Positions 36,238 to 46,970 of a stretch of 64,000 nt of DNA are shown one piece after another; within the stretch, counting starts at the first letter, position 1, and each line of letters starts with the position of its first letter. A program made the position numbers and the translations under genes. Origin of the DNA: Methylotenera oryzisoli (GTDB lineage: Bacteria > Pseudomonadota > Gammaproteobacteria > Burkholderiales > Methylophilaceae); contig NZ_PQVH01000011.1 in NCBI RefSeq assembly GCF_004661485.1, positions 1 through 64,000 of the forward strand. Direction: 5' to 3'. The notes below the pieces were generated by a model. That model was not told the DNA's origin, searched no databases, and saw nothing but the letters and a program-made list of their open reading frames with translations.

Positions 36238-37050
36238 TTAATGTAGTGCATTAACTGGTGTGCATAAGTCAGCTAATTTTGGCATGATTTTTATGGCGTT
36301 GGCACCAGTAATATCAAGCACTTGAGCCACATCAACCTGCCTTAAATCTGCTAAAACCTGTGCAATTTTTAACACCTCCGCCGGACTGTTTCTGCCAGCT
36401 GTTCCTAACCATTCTGGTGGAATATCTGGGGCATCAGTTTCCAGCACTATCGCCTCCAAGGGCAGTTGCGTCGCCAATGCGCGAATCCGCAACGCACGTG
36501 GATAAGTCATTGCTCCACCAAAACCCAACTTAAACCCTAAAGCAATCAGCTGCTCGGCCTGCTGCATGCTGCCGTTAAACGCATGTGCTATTCCACCTTT
36601 AACTTTATGCTTGCGCAACTGCTTCAAGATGTCATCTATCGCATGGCGCACATGCAAAATCACCGGCAAATCATGCGCTTGTGCAATTTTAAGCTGCTCA
36701 ATAAAAAAATGGGTTTGCAGTTTGATGTTTTCAGGGTGAGTGCTTGGATTAGTTAAGAAGTAATCCAAGCCAATTTCGCCGATAGCAACAGGCTGGTGAT
36801 TTTGTACATAGGTACGCAGTAACTCCAGGTCATCCAATGAAGAACGCGCTACATACATGGGATGCACACCGAGCGCATACACGCAGTTTTGGTAATGCTG
36901 ACAAAGGTTGATGACAGCATCAAAGTTAAAACGCGCCACAGCGGGCACCACAATGCCAGATACCCCATTTGCAAATGCAGAACGCACGACATGATCGCGG
37001 TCAGCGTCAAACTCGGTTGCATCAAGATGGCAGTGGGTATCAATCAGCAT
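36238..37050 (-). CDS. TatD-family metal-dependent hydrolase
   Basis: 270 aa TIM-barrel nuclease. Metal ligands: MLIDTHCHLDATEFDADRD, GEIGLDYFL, VILHVRHAIDD, GIAHAFNGS and LETDAPDIPP. The last block, ETDAP, is diagnostic. TatD/YcfH proteins are 3'-5' DNA exonucleases or deoxyribonucleases. They have no role in Tat export despite the name, and the gene is unrelated to tatABC at 56.8-58.3 kb. Confidence 0.92.
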   Translation of the reverse strand: MLIDTHCHLDATEFDADRDHVVRSAFANGVSGIVVPAVARFNFDAVINLCQHYQNCVYALGVHPMYVARSSLDDLELLRTYVQNHQPVAIGEIGLDYFLTNPSTHPENIKLQTHFFIEQLKIAQAHDLPVILHVRHAIDDILKQLRKHKVKGGIAHAFNGSMQQAEQLIALGFKLGFGGAMTYPRALRIRALATQLPLEAIVLETDAPDIPPEWLGTAGRNSPAEVLKIAQVLADLRQVDVAQVLDITGANAIKIMPKLADLCTPVNALH

Positions 37051-37179
37051 GATGATTCCATTTCTATTTAAGCGCTAACATAATGCCAAGTACACAATAT
37101 TAAGTGCGCAATCATTATGACCATACATCAATAGGGGTTAGTTCACGGCAATGAGAACTGATGATACAACACGACAGCA

Positions 37180-38298
37180 CTATATAGCGCGCGCAATAGG
37201 CTTGGCTCGCACCCGGATATCAGTGCCAACCTGACGCACATCTAACACCTGCAAATCTGGCACTTGTTGCATAGTAGTGAATTCCGGCATGGCAAACATG
37301 CCATGCGCGGCGCTCCCCATCAGTTTAGGCGCATAATAAAATATAAACTCATCGATTAGTCCTGCATGCAACAATGCACCGTTCAGCCCCTGCCCTGCCT
37401 CAACCAGCACCTCATTCACACCGCGCTGCGCTAAAACCTGCAATAACTGCGGCAAATCTACCTGCTGCGTTTGATTTGCAATGTGGACAAGTTCAGCACC
37501 TTTAGCCTCCAAGGCTGCGGCACGCTGCTGCGTATCTGTGGCATACGCCACCACTACAGGACTATTTGCCAACATAGATGGTTCTAATATTTTACTGCCC
37601 ACAGGTAATCGCAACTGGCTATCAACAATTACGCGCACAGGTTGGCGCATGTCTGCGGTTAAGCGCACTGTCATGCTCGGGTCATCTGCCAGTACAGTGC
37701 CAATCCCAGTCAAAATCACACAGGACTGAGCACGCCAATGTTGCACATCCTGCCGCGCAGCCGCACCGGTAATCCACTGACTTTTACCATTACTCAGTGC
37801 AGTACGGCCATCTAAACTCGCGGCAATTTTGCTGCGCACATAGGGTAACCCACGCGTCATGCGTGATATAAAGCCCGCATTAAGTGCGGCGGCCTCTTGC
37901 TCCAACAAACCGACCACAACCTCTATGCCCTGCGCACGCAGAGCAGCCACTCCACGGCCGGCCACGAGTGGGTTAGGATCCTGCATCGCAATAATCACAC
38001 GTTTGGGTTTTGCTGCAATTACCGCTTGCACGCAGGGTGGTGTTTTACCAAAATGGCTACAAGGCTCCAATGTCACATAAACATCGGCGCCTTCTGTTAG
38101 CGCACCTGCCTGCCGCAGTGCAAACACTTCCGCATGTGGCTCACCTGCTTTAAGATGGGCACCTTGCCCTACAATTTGATGATCGCGAACGATGACACAA
38201 CCTACTCTAGGGTTAGGTTGCGTAGTGTACAAACCTTGCGCCGCTAAACGCAGTGCAAGGTTCATATAGGTGTAATCAGATGTGGATAATGTAGACAA
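37180..38298 (-). CDS. ribD: Bifunctional riboflavin biosynthesis deaminase/reductase
   Basis: 372 aa with two domains. The N-terminal deaminase (1-145) has zinc ligands in GEPHAEVFAL and VTLEPCSHFGKTPPCVQAV. The C-terminal reductase (150-365) has RSKIAASLDGRTALSNGKSQWITG and VLVEAGQGLNGALL. It converts 2,5-diamino-6-ribosylamino-pyrimidinone phosphate to the ribityl pyrimidinedione in riboflavin synthesis. It follows nrdR on the same strand (47 bp), in the usual glyA-nrdR-ribD order. No FMN riboswitch is seen upstream. Confidence 0.95.
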   Translation of the reverse strand: MSTLSTSDYTYMNLALRLAAQGLYTTQPNPRVGCVIVRDHQIVGQGAHLKAGEPHAEVFALRQAGALTEGADVYVTLEPCSHFGKTPPCVQAVIAAKPKRVIIAMQDPNPLVAGRGVAALRAQGIEVVVGLLEQEAAALNAGFISRMTRGLPYVRSKIAASLDGRTALSNGKSQWITGAAARQDVQHWRAQSCVILTGIGTVLADDPSMTVRLTADMRQPVRVIVDSQLRLPVGSKILEPSMLANSPVVVAYATDTQQRAAALEAKGAELVHIANQTQQVDLPQLLQVLAQRGVNEVLVEAGQGLNGALLHAGLIDEFIFYYAPKLMGSAAHGMFAMPEFTTMQQVPDLQVLDVRQVGTDIRVRAKPIARAI

Positions 38299-38345
38299 AA
38301 ACGTTGAAGAGTATCGACGGGTTAACGATAGATTGAGCAGGCACT

Positions 38346-38831
38346 TTATGTATCGGTAGAGCGGCGCTTAGCCGATACGGCTTGCTTATCCAAATCGCGG
38401 ATTACATCATTAAAGTCGTCCACATCGGAAAAGCTCCGGTATACAGAAGCAAAACGGATATAGGCTACTTTATCCATCATCTTAAGCTCGTGCATCACCA
38501 TTTCGCCTAAGTCTCTGGCATGCACCTCACGCTCGCCGCGCGCCAATATTTTCTGCGTCACGTGGTCTAGCGCTTTATCCACGTATTCGGTTGGTACCGG
38601 GCGCTTATGTAATGCACGCGTGAATGAAACTCTTAACTTCTCACGTTTAAACTCTTCACGTGTCCCATTTTGCTTCACAACCTGTGGTAAGTGCAGCTCT
38701 GCCGTTTCGTAGGTAGTAAAGCGCTTATCACATGCACCGCACTTACGGCGGCGGCGAATTGAATCGCCCTCATCATTAACTCTAGAGTCAATGACTTGGG
38801 TATCATCGGTTCCACAAAAAGGACACTTCAC
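38346..38831 (-). CDS. nrdR: Ribonucleotide reductase regulator NrdR
   Basis: 161 aa. Zinc ribbon [17 protein letters not shown] with [17 protein letters not shown], then an ATP-cone domain ([20 protein letters not shown]...). It represses nrd operons according to ATP/dATP. It sits two bases behind glyA, the common arrangement in Proteobacteria. Confidence 0.96.
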   Translation of the reverse strand: MKCPFCGTDDTQVIDSRVNDEGDSIRRRRKCGACDKRFTTYETAELHLPQVVKQNGTREEFKREKLRVSFTRALHKRPVPTEYVDKALDHVTQKILARGEREVHARDLGEMVMHELKMMDKVAYIRFASVYRSFSDVDDFNDVIRDLDKQAVSAKRRSTDT

Positions 38832-38833
38832 AA

Positions 38834-40093
38834 TTAGCCTTGATACACTGGGAATTGTGCAGTTAAAGCATGTACTTTCACTTTGGTTGCAGCAATCACC
38901 GCTTCATCAGTTGGGTTATCCAACACGTCAGCAATCAGATTTGCGACCAAGCGTGCTTCCTCTTCTTTAAAACCACGCGTAGTAATCGCTGGCGCGCCGA
39001 TACGAATACCAGACGTCACGAATGGGCTCTCAGGGTCGTTAGGAATCGCATTTTTGTTCACAGTAATATGCGCTAAACCAAGTGCAGCATCAGCAGCCTT
39101 ACCAGTTAAGCCTTTAGGGCGTAAATCCACCATAAACATATGTGACTCAGTACGGCCAGAAATAATACGCAAACCACGTGCAGCTAATGTTTCAGCCATG
39201 GCCTGTGCATTTTTAATCACTTGTGCTTGGTAAGTTTTAAACTCTGGTTGCGCTGCTTCCAAGAATGCTGTCGCTTTTGCTGCAATCACGTGCATCAATG
39301 GGCCGCCTTGCAAGCTTGGGAAAACGCTTGAGTTCAATGATTTCTCGAACTCTGCTTTAGCCATAATGATACCGCCACGTGGGCCGCGCAAAGTTTTATG
39401 CGTGGTTGACGTTACAAAGTCAGCGTGCGGCACTGGGTTTGGATATACGCCAGCAGCAATCAAGCCTGAGTAGTGCGCCATGTCTACCATGAAATATGCA
39501 CCCACTTTTTTCGCAATCTCAGCCATACGTGCCCAGTCAAAACGCAAGGCATAAGCTGATGCACCGCCAATCAATAGTTTTGGTTTGCATTCAACTGCAA
39601 TGCGCTCCATCTCGTCGTAATCAATTTCTTCTTTATCGTTTAAACCATATGGCACGATATTAAACAACTTACCTGAAAGGTTCGCTGGTGAACCGTGCGT
39701 CAAGTGACCACCATGACCTAAGTTCATGCCCATTACAGTGTCACCTGGTTTCAAGATAGAGAAATACACAGCCTGATTTGCTTGTGAGCCTGAATGCGGT
39801 TGCACGTTGGCATACTCGGCGCCATACAACGCTTTTAAACGATCAATCGCAAGTTGTTCCACTTGGTCAACAAACTCACAGCCACCATAAAAACGTTTAC
39901 CTGGGTAGCCTTCTGCATACTTATTGGTCAACTGTGAACCTTGAGCCTGCATTACCGCTGGGCTAGTGTAGTTTTCAGAAGCAATAAGCTCGATGTGTTC
40001 ATGTTGGCGCACAACTTCCTGCTCAATCATGCCCCACAATGCAGGGTCAGCTTGATTTAAAGTATTGGCGTAGTTAAATGGTGCTTGCGACAT
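38834..40093 (-). CDS. glyA: Serine hydroxymethyltransferase
   Basis: Interconverts serine and glycine with transfer of a C1 unit to tetrahydrofolate. 419 aa. PLP lysine in [57 protein letters not shown] is typical. First gene of glyA-nrdR-ribD. A -10-like TTAAAAT lies about 45 bp upstream of the ATG. I see no glycine riboswitch in the 380-bp region upstream. In RuMP-cycle methylotrophs this is the housekeeping enzyme. Confidence 0.97.
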   Translation of the reverse strand: MSQAPFNYANTLNQADPALWGMIEQEVVRQHEHIELIASENYTSPAVMQAQGSQLTNKYAEGYPGKRFYGGCEFVDQVEQLAIDRLKALYGAEYANVQPHSGSQANQAVYFSILKPGDTVMGMNLGHGGHLTHGSPANLSGKLFNIVPYGLNDKEEIDYDEMERIAVECKPKLLIGGASAYALRFDWARMAEIAKKVGAYFMVDMAHYSGLIAAGVYPNPVPHADFVTSTTHKTLRGPRGGIIMAKAEFEKSLNSSVFPSLQGGPLMHVIAAKATAFLEAAQPEFKTYQAQVIKNAQAMAETLAARGLRIISGRTESHMFMVDLRPKGLTGKAADAALGLAHITVNKNAIPNDPESPFVTSGIRIGAPAITTRGFKEEEARLVANLIADVLDNPTDEAVIAATKVKVHALTAQFPVYQG

Positions 40094-40364
40094 GGTATTT
40101 TAGTTTTCCAAATATTTGAATAAAAGGGAGTTGTTCGCATTTTAACATGCCAAGCCATCATCGTTAAGATGAAGTATTAAAGTTATAGAATTTAGCCGTA
40201 AAAGCACACCATGCAGCACAAGTGGTTGATATTAACCAAGTTGGTTTATTTTAGTGCACAATTCAACCATAACAAAATAAACAACATATTGAATAATAAA
40301 GGTATTTTAATTGGCATCTTACTTGCTTTTATCAATACAAGCGCATATCTCCAAAACGCCCCTT

Positions 40365-40401
40365 AACCCGTACACCTTATCAAGTGCTACGGGTTTTTTT
40401 T
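40365..40401 (+). terminator. Orphan intrinsic terminator upstream of iscX
   Basis: The stem AACCCGTA (40365-40372) with TACGGGTT (40388-40395) is followed by an eight-base T-run. It points rightwards, but no plus-strand gene precedes it: the 270 bases between the glyA start and here have no ORF. It may end a small RNA or act as a leader terminator for iscX, whose ATG follows 74 bp later. Confidence 0.6.
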
Positions 40402-40474
40402 GCCTATATAAAAGCCGCACATGATTTTTGCAGGGGACAAAGCTATAATCAATCCACCATAAGGAGAAAAACGT

Positions 40475-40669
40475 ATGAAATGGACGGACAGCCAAGCAAT
40501 CGCAGAGGCGCTTTACGACAAACACCCAGATATTGACCCCAAGACAATCCGCTTCACGGACTTAATGGAATGGGTACTAAACCTTGACGGATTTAATGAC
40601 AGTGCTGATAAGTGCGGTGAAAGAATCCTTGAAGCAATACAACTTGCCTGGATTGACGAAGCAGACTAA
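40475..40669 (+). CDS. iscX: Fe-S assembly protein IscX
   Basis: 64 aa, acidic. MKWTDSQAIAEALYDKHPDIDPKTIRFTDLMEWV matches IscX (YfhJ), which binds IscS and iron and tunes iron-sulfur cluster assembly. AAGGAG precedes the ATG. In most Proteobacteria iscX is the last gene of the isc operon; here it heads a group with two membrane-associated proteins and no other isc gene is near. Confidence 0.92.
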   Translation: MKWTDSQAIAEALYDKHPDIDPKTIRFTDLMEWVLNLDGFNDSADKCGERILEAIQLAWIDEAD

Positions 40670-40674
40670 AGCTG

Positions 40675-41040
40675 ATGATAGAAGCTTTACTATGCTTGTT
40701 TATCAAGCACTTCATCTGCGACTTTCCACTACAGGCATCGCCTTGGATGTACAGGAACAAAAGCATTTATGGCCATGTAGGGGGCATCGCGCATGCGGCG
40801 ATACACGGTATAGGTACCTTGATCGTTTTAGCATTCTGGTTAGGCGCTTCCGCGTGGATTTTCGCACTGGCTGACATGGTTATCCACTACCATATCGACT
40901 GGGCTAAAATGAACGCTAGCAACAAGTTTGGCCTGCAAGCCAATAATAGTGAATGGTTTTGGATCTTACTCGGCTTTGACCAGCTACTCCATCACCTGAC
41001 TTATTTTGCAATTGTTGCAATCGCATTTAAACTAGCATAA
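40675..41040 (+). CDS. DUF3307-family membrane protein
   Basis: 121 aa with about four hydrophobic segments. Family residues: LLCLFIKHFICDFPLQASPWMYRNKSIYGHVGGIAHAAIHG, LADMVIHYHIDWAKM and FGFDQLLHHLTYF-type end (LLGFDQLLHHLTYF). The conserved His and Asp suggest a metal site in the membrane, as proposed for DUF3307; function unknown. It starts five bases after iscX, so it is co-transcribed. Confidence 0.82.
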   Translation: MIEALLCLFIKHFICDFPLQASPWMYRNKSIYGHVGGIAHAAIHGIGTLIVLAFWLGASAWIFALADMVIHYHIDWAKMNASNKFGLQANNSEWFWILLGFDQLLHHLTYFAIVAIAFKLA

Positions 41041-41045
41041 TCAAT

Positions 41046-41519
41046 ATGTCCAGAAACACTCTGCTTTCTATCACTGTCTGGTTAGTATTGGCCGGCATCA
41101 TTTATTACCTCGCAGACAGCATTCAAAACCCTAACAAAACCTACACCTTAGGCAACGCTAGTTCTGTCGTACTTAAACGCGGCTTAGATGGTCATTACCG
41201 CAGCGAGGCGGTTATCAATGGTAAAAAAGTTAACGTATTGGTAGATACTGGCGCAACCGGTGTTGCCATATCACAAGCTACAGCAGATCAGTTGAGTCTT
41301 AAAAGTATTAACGCAGTGCGCACTAACACCGCCAATGGTGACAGCGTGGGCTACATGGTCAGGTTAGATTCAGTAAAAATAGGTGGCGTGCAAGCCCACA
41401 ACGTTGCGGCCATGATTGCACCTGGGCTGGATGGAGACGTGTTACTAGGCATGTCATTTTTAGGGCGCATGGACATTCGCCTGTATAAAGGCGAAATGAC
41501 CATCACGCAAGTAGAATAA
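41046..41519 (+). CDS. Membrane-anchored retropepsin-like aspartic protease (TIGR02281 type)
   Basis: 157 aa. An N-terminal helix (TLLSITVWLVLAGIIYYLADS) and a single aspartic-protease half: VLVDTGATGVAIS with the catalytic DTGA, then MIAPGLDGDVLLGMSFLGRMDI, the GMSFL motif. It must dimerise to be active, like retroviral protease. It is the third gene of the iscX group, five bases behind the DUF3307 gene. Substrate unknown. Confidence 0.87.
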   Translation: MSRNTLLSITVWLVLAGIIYYLADSIQNPNKTYTLGNASSVVLKRGLDGHYRSEAVINGKKVNVLVDTGATGVAISQATADQLSLKSINAVRTNTANGDSVGYMVRLDSVKIGGVQAHNVAAMIAPGLDGDVLLGMSFLGRMDIRLYKGEMTITQVE

Positions 41520-41580
41520 GCCTACTTCAACATACCATGCGAGCTAGACATAACATCTCAATCGCATATCTAATAAATTT

Positions 41581-43260
<1,680 letters not shown>

Positions 43261-43456
43261 TCACACAATATAAGGTATGTTATTCATCTCAACAACAATT
43301 CTGCATACCTTACCAAATATTTCACAAATACAACACGCAGTAAGCTTTAGTCAGGTAAAATTTTATTACAATAATTAAATGCTGAGCATCATGGTCATGC
43401 TTGCGTTAACTCATAAAAATTAGCATCAGGCTATTAGAACTCTTTAAGGCTAAAAA

Positions 43457-44671
43457 ATGGAAAATCAGGTATTTATTGGGCGCCAGCCAATCATGGATGT
43501 GAAACAACACATCATCGGCTATGAACTGCTGTTCAGACATAACGCTGATGCAGATACTGCCGTATTTGAAGATGAACTCAAAGCCTGCTCGAATGTTTTG
43601 GTCAACACCATGGGCGACATTGATGTGCAATGGCTATTAGGCGACAAGTTAGCATTTATCAATGTGAATGAAGCCATGCTAATGAGTGAATTTATAGAGC
43701 TCATGCCACCCCAGCGTACTACATTGGAAATTCTGCGTACGGTTGTGGCCGGAGACGCAGTTGTTGAACGTTGTAGAGAATTACACAAACTTGGCTACAA
43801 AATCGCACTTGATAACCCGCAACTCAGCGCTCAACTAGAGCCCCTCACCCAGTTTGCCAACTTCATTAAAATTGACTCACTAAGCGTTACTATACAAGAA
43901 GCGCGTAAGCTATTTCAGCGGTATGCAGCGCCTAACATACAAATGGTTGCAGAAAAGATTGAAACGCTAGAGCAGTTTGAAGCATACAAAGAAATTGGCT
44001 TTAGACGTTTCCAAGGCTTTTACTTTGCAAGACCAGAAACCTTCACTGCTAAAGTGATTAACCCTTCGTTTGACAGCGTATTAAACCTGCTCAATTTAGT
44101 CACGCAAGATTCAGACAACAAAGACATTGAAAATGGCTTTAAACGTGATGCTGCACTCTCATTTAAGCTACTGCGCTACATTAACTCTGTAGGCTTTGGG
44201 CTTTCATGTGAGATTCAATCTATTCAGCATGCGCTCACCATCTTGGGCAGAAAACAGCTTTACCGCTGGCTAACGCTACTCATGGTGACCGCAGGAGAAA
44301 ACTCCACACCACCTGCTTTAATGAAAACATCCATCACGCGCGGACGTTTAACCGAACTACTAGGCGAAAGCTATTTTGAGAAACATGATCGAGATAATCT
44401 GTTTATCGTTGGCGTATTTTCTTTATTAGATGCAATTTTAAAAATGCCGATGGATCAAGTGCTAGAAAAAATTCAGCTCCCAGAGCCAGTATGTGAAGCA
44501 TTACTTAACCGCGAGGGCGTGTATGGACCGTTCCTGCAGTTAACAGAAGCATGTGAGGGTGCTGACAGTAAGCGAATTTTAGAGCTGGCAGAGCTTTTAC
44601 AATATGATGCAAACAAGGTGAATGAGTGCCACATGGCGGCACTGGCATGGGCGGAGTCTCTAGGTATTTAA
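43457..44671 (+). CDS. EAL-HDOD signalling protein (YuxH type), EAL probably inactive
   Basis: 404 aa. Residues 1-200 are an EAL-like domain: FIGRQPIMDVKQHIIGYELLFR, INVNEAM, TTLEILRTVV, FIKIDSL and AEKIETLEQFEAYKEIGFRRFQGFYFARP. The metal-binding DDFG of active phosphodiesterases is DNPQ here, so catalysis is doubtful. Residues 200-400 are an HDOD domain (LSFKLLRYINSVGFGLSCEIQSIQHALTILGRKQL). Such proteins act in signalling by binding or by protein contact. The next gene, convergent, is a PilZ protein. Confidence 0.87.
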   Translation: MENQVFIGRQPIMDVKQHIIGYELLFRHNADADTAVFEDELKACSNVLVNTMGDIDVQWLLGDKLAFINVNEAMLMSEFIELMPPQRTTLEILRTVVAGDAVVERCRELHKLGYKIALDNPQLSAQLEPLTQFANFIKIDSLSVTIQEARKLFQRYAAPNIQMVAEKIETLEQFEAYKEIGFRRFQGFYFARPETFTAKVINPSFDSVLNLLNLVTQDSDNKDIENGFKRDAALSFKLLRYINSVGFGLSCEIQSIQHALTILGRKQLYRWLTLLMVTAGENSTPPALMKTSITRGRLTELLGESYFEKHDRDNLFIVGVFSLLDAILKMPMDQVLEKIQLPEPVCEALLNREGVYGPFLQLTEACEGADSKRILELAELLQYDANKVNECHMAALAWAESLGI

Positions 44672-44737
44672 TCGACCGGAAATTTCAACTACACGGTGCG
44701 CTAGCGCCGCGTAGTTGGCAGTGTAATTAATGGCGTA

Positions 44738-45499
44738 TTAAGCTGCACCGTGTGCTAAAGCAATGGCTTGGCGCTCGAGAATGTAAACATAACGGTTAAT
44801 CAGCCCCTCATTCCCTCTTGAAGGCTCTACATACTCAAAGCCCACACGGTACTTAGTCACCGCATCCTGAACATGTATTTCCGTGATGTTTTTCACCATT
44901 AAAACAAGATTAGTTTCACCGACATCAGGAAAACCAATCTTACATCCACTCAATGCCTGACCAACCACTAACGCAGGATGGAGTGGCGCTGCAACCATTG
45001 TACCAATACCACCCAAGCTTACATCAACCAAAGTCAGCTCTAATATCGTTTCTTCTTCAGGGTTAAGTACATCCGGCACAGGAATACGGCATATAACAGG
45101 GTTAGCCACCGGGGTACTAAATCGATAAAAATCACGTCTTTGCAGTCGAATCAGATCTTTAGGAAGCGTAATCTTAATGGCTTTGCCATCTTTTAAATCA
45201 ACCGCTGCCACATGTGTGCTGGTCCATTTAATTTTAACGCCATCTTCTTTGATAAAAACCACCTGGTTACTTGCTAGCAATCGGCGGTTAAACTCCTCAT
45301 CAACACCGACATCTAAGTAAACCACACCAGCTTTAGCATCGATACTAATAATACTAGTCAGATAAACATCAGCACCACGATTAAATGAAACTTTAATCAT
45401 CGACTTATGTTTAATCAAGTCGTTTAGAATCTGTGTAACCTCTTTGGGGTTGTGCACAATATACTGCTCTTCATTATGTACAAATGCGGCGTGTTCCAT
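44738..45499 (-). CDS. YcgR-like flagellar brake, PilZ domain
   Basis: 253 aa. An N-terminal YcgR domain (1-115) and a C-terminal PilZ domain with both c-di-GMP contact motifs: RLQRRDFYRFSTP (RxxxR) and VDVSLGGIGTMV (DxSxxG). YcgR slows flagellar rotation when c-di-GMP is high. Convergent with the EAL-HDOD gene; no flagellar genes are in the window. Confidence 0.87.
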   Translation of the reverse strand: MEHAAFVHNEEQYIVHNPKEVTQILNDLIKHKSMIKVSFNRGADVYLTSIISIDAKAGVVYLDVGVDEEFNRRLLASNQVVFIKEDGVKIKWTSTHVAAVDLKDGKAIKITLPKDLIRLQRRDFYRFSTPVANPVICRIPVPDVLNPEEETILELTLVDVSLGGIGTMVAAPLHPALVVGQALSGCKIGFPDVGETNLVLMVKNITEIHVQDAVTKYRVGFEYVEPSRGNEGLINRYVYILERQAIALAHGAA

Positions 45500-45670
45500 T
45501 TCAATCCTATTAAGCTGTCGTGCTATAAACGTTAGTACTTATTAAACTGTAGCGAGCAGATATCAAACACAAAAACTCAGCAAACAGCCTCAAATAATAG
45601 CACATACTATGCGTGCTAAATACCGAGTTATCGCTATGATAATCCCATCTTTAGTAAGCACGGGTAACAG

Positions 45671-45706
45671 ACACAAAAAAGCCAGCTTTCGGCTGGCTTT
45701 TTTGTA
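45671..45706 (-). terminator. Strong bidirectional terminator
   Basis: The stem ACAAAAAAGCCAGC with GGCTGGCTTTTTTGT and loop TTTC has U-runs in both directions. It lies 145 bp beyond the stop of the outer-membrane protein gene at 45851. The rest of the 45500-45850 gap holds no gene. Confidence 0.8.
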
Positions 45707-45850
45707 AAACTTATTTCTATTTAAAAACGTATATTGCAAACCAGCATATGCCTTAATTATAGGCAGATAAACAACGCTAAACAGTAATCACGCATGCTCA
45801 TCCCAATTATTTTGCATACTAAACACATCAACACTGTCTCGCTAAAATCT

Positions 45851-46663
45851 CTAAAAAGTACGCTTAATGTAGCCAATCAATCTATCGTGCCCAGTTTCCC
45901 AGCCTTTCGCATCTACATACCAGCTATCATTTGCATTGGTTGTAGTGTAGTTCACACCGGCATTCCAGCCTGAACTGCCTGTCATACTAAAGTCTTTATT
46001 CACCCCCACTAACCAATCTGTATAGTTTGCCTGCGAATAATTATGCACAGTCTGGCGGCCAACATGCAGCAATAGATTCAGGTAAGCAACCGGTAGTTTG
46101 CCGTTAAAATTTAACTCAGTATAACCAGAGCCACGTGAGTTACCGTTACCACCGTAGTTATTGTTAATGCCAAAGAAATTAGTCACCGCATAAGAATGCT
46201 TCAAGGTGAAATTCTTATAATAAAGCGCAGCATTCAACTCAGTTGTGTTAGCAGAATCCCCTCTATTGATAGTTCCGTGTCCAGCGCGCTTACCGTGAGG
46301 ATAGAAGTACTGCATAAAACCCACACTCAGTCTTAAGTCGTCAGTTAATGACTGCAGATAGCCACCGTACAGGTCTTTTTCGAGCGTATTTCCATACATT
46401 GCTCCGTTATCTATATTAGTTGCCCAGACACCTGCGTAAAAGCCGTTACTGTGAGTGTAGTCAAATCCTCCCTGTATTGAACCGTGCTCTCTAGTGTAAG
46501 AAATGCCACGGAATGTGTAGTCGCTGAAGAATCCAATATTTGCCGTTAATGTATGTGCTGAGTCCTTTTCGCTTGCCTCCTCAACAGCATAAGCCAGCGG
46601 CATCGCACAGAAAGACGGGGCTAATATTGCTATTTGTATTGTCGATTTCAGTAAGTGTTTCAT
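45851..46663 (-). CDS. Outer-membrane protein, TorF-type putative porin (TIGR02001)
   Basis: 270 aa. A signal peptide (MKHLLKSTIQIAILAPSFCAMPLAYA) and a beta-barrel of repeating aromatic strands: TANIGFFSDYTFRGISYTREHGSIQGGFDYTHSNGFYAGVWATNID is the TIGR02001 signature. It ends in the C-terminal Phe (IKRTF) used for barrel insertion. ATG 46663 is preceded by AAGGGGA at four bases, better than the in-frame start at 46684. It is divergent from the cytochrome c gene across the shared operator (46818-46937), so it is probably induced with the mau genes. The solute is unknown. Confidence 0.83.
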   Translation of the reverse strand: MKHLLKSTIQIAILAPSFCAMPLAYAVEEASEKDSAHTLTANIGFFSDYTFRGISYTREHGSIQGGFDYTHSNGFYAGVWATNIDNGAMYGNTLEKDLYGGYLQSLTDDLRLSVGFMQYFYPHGKRAGHGTINRGDSANTTELNAALYYKNFTLKHSYAVTNFFGINNNYGGNGNSRGSGYTELNFNGKLPVAYLNLLLHVGRQTVHNYSQANYTDWLVGVNKDFSMTGSSGWNAGVNYTTTNANDSWYVDAKGWETGHDRLIGYIKRTF

Positions 46664-46817
46664 AGTTCCCCTTGGTAACTTCAATAGAAAAATACTTAAG
46701 TAAAATGTGTTTATAGATACAGCTTTACTAGCGGGGAAATGGATCCAACTTACGAATTAACCATATGAAGACGGCTTGCCATATCCTCGCTACCATATTG
46801 ATTTATATGGTGTAAGT

Positions 46818-46937
46818 ATTATGGTCGGCAAAAAAAACGTACGTTATACAAAAACGGCAACACAGACTTTTATCCACCGGTTTCAGCTACGGTTATGCCG
46901 ATTTTTGTCATCATGCTGTAACAGTCACGCCTACAAT
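46818..46937. promoter_or_regulatory. Divergent promoter with mau-type operator arms
   Basis: Left arm TATACAAAAACGGCAA (46845-46860) and right arm ATGCCGATTTTTGTCA (46895-46910) form an inverted pair like those upstream of mauF, with arm starts 50 bp apart (40 bp at mau). Rightwards, 21 bp after the right arm, TACAAT (46932-46937) is a -10 for the cytochrome. Leftwards, 21 bp after the left arm, CATAAT (46823-46818, minus) is a -10 for the porin. Both spacings equal those at the two mau-side promoters. Confidence 0.65.
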
Positions 46938-46970
46938 CAAGCTTCAAAATAACCTAGATGGAGTTTAATT

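Noticed and set aside
36238-37050. TatD gene as part of the Tat export system
   Set aside because: TatD proteins are metal-dependent nucleases without a role in export, and the gene is 20 kb from tatABC.
40094-40320. Glycine riboswitch upstream of glyA
   Set aside because: No recognisable aptamer core or tandem arrangement; the leader is short and only a -10-like hexamer is seen.
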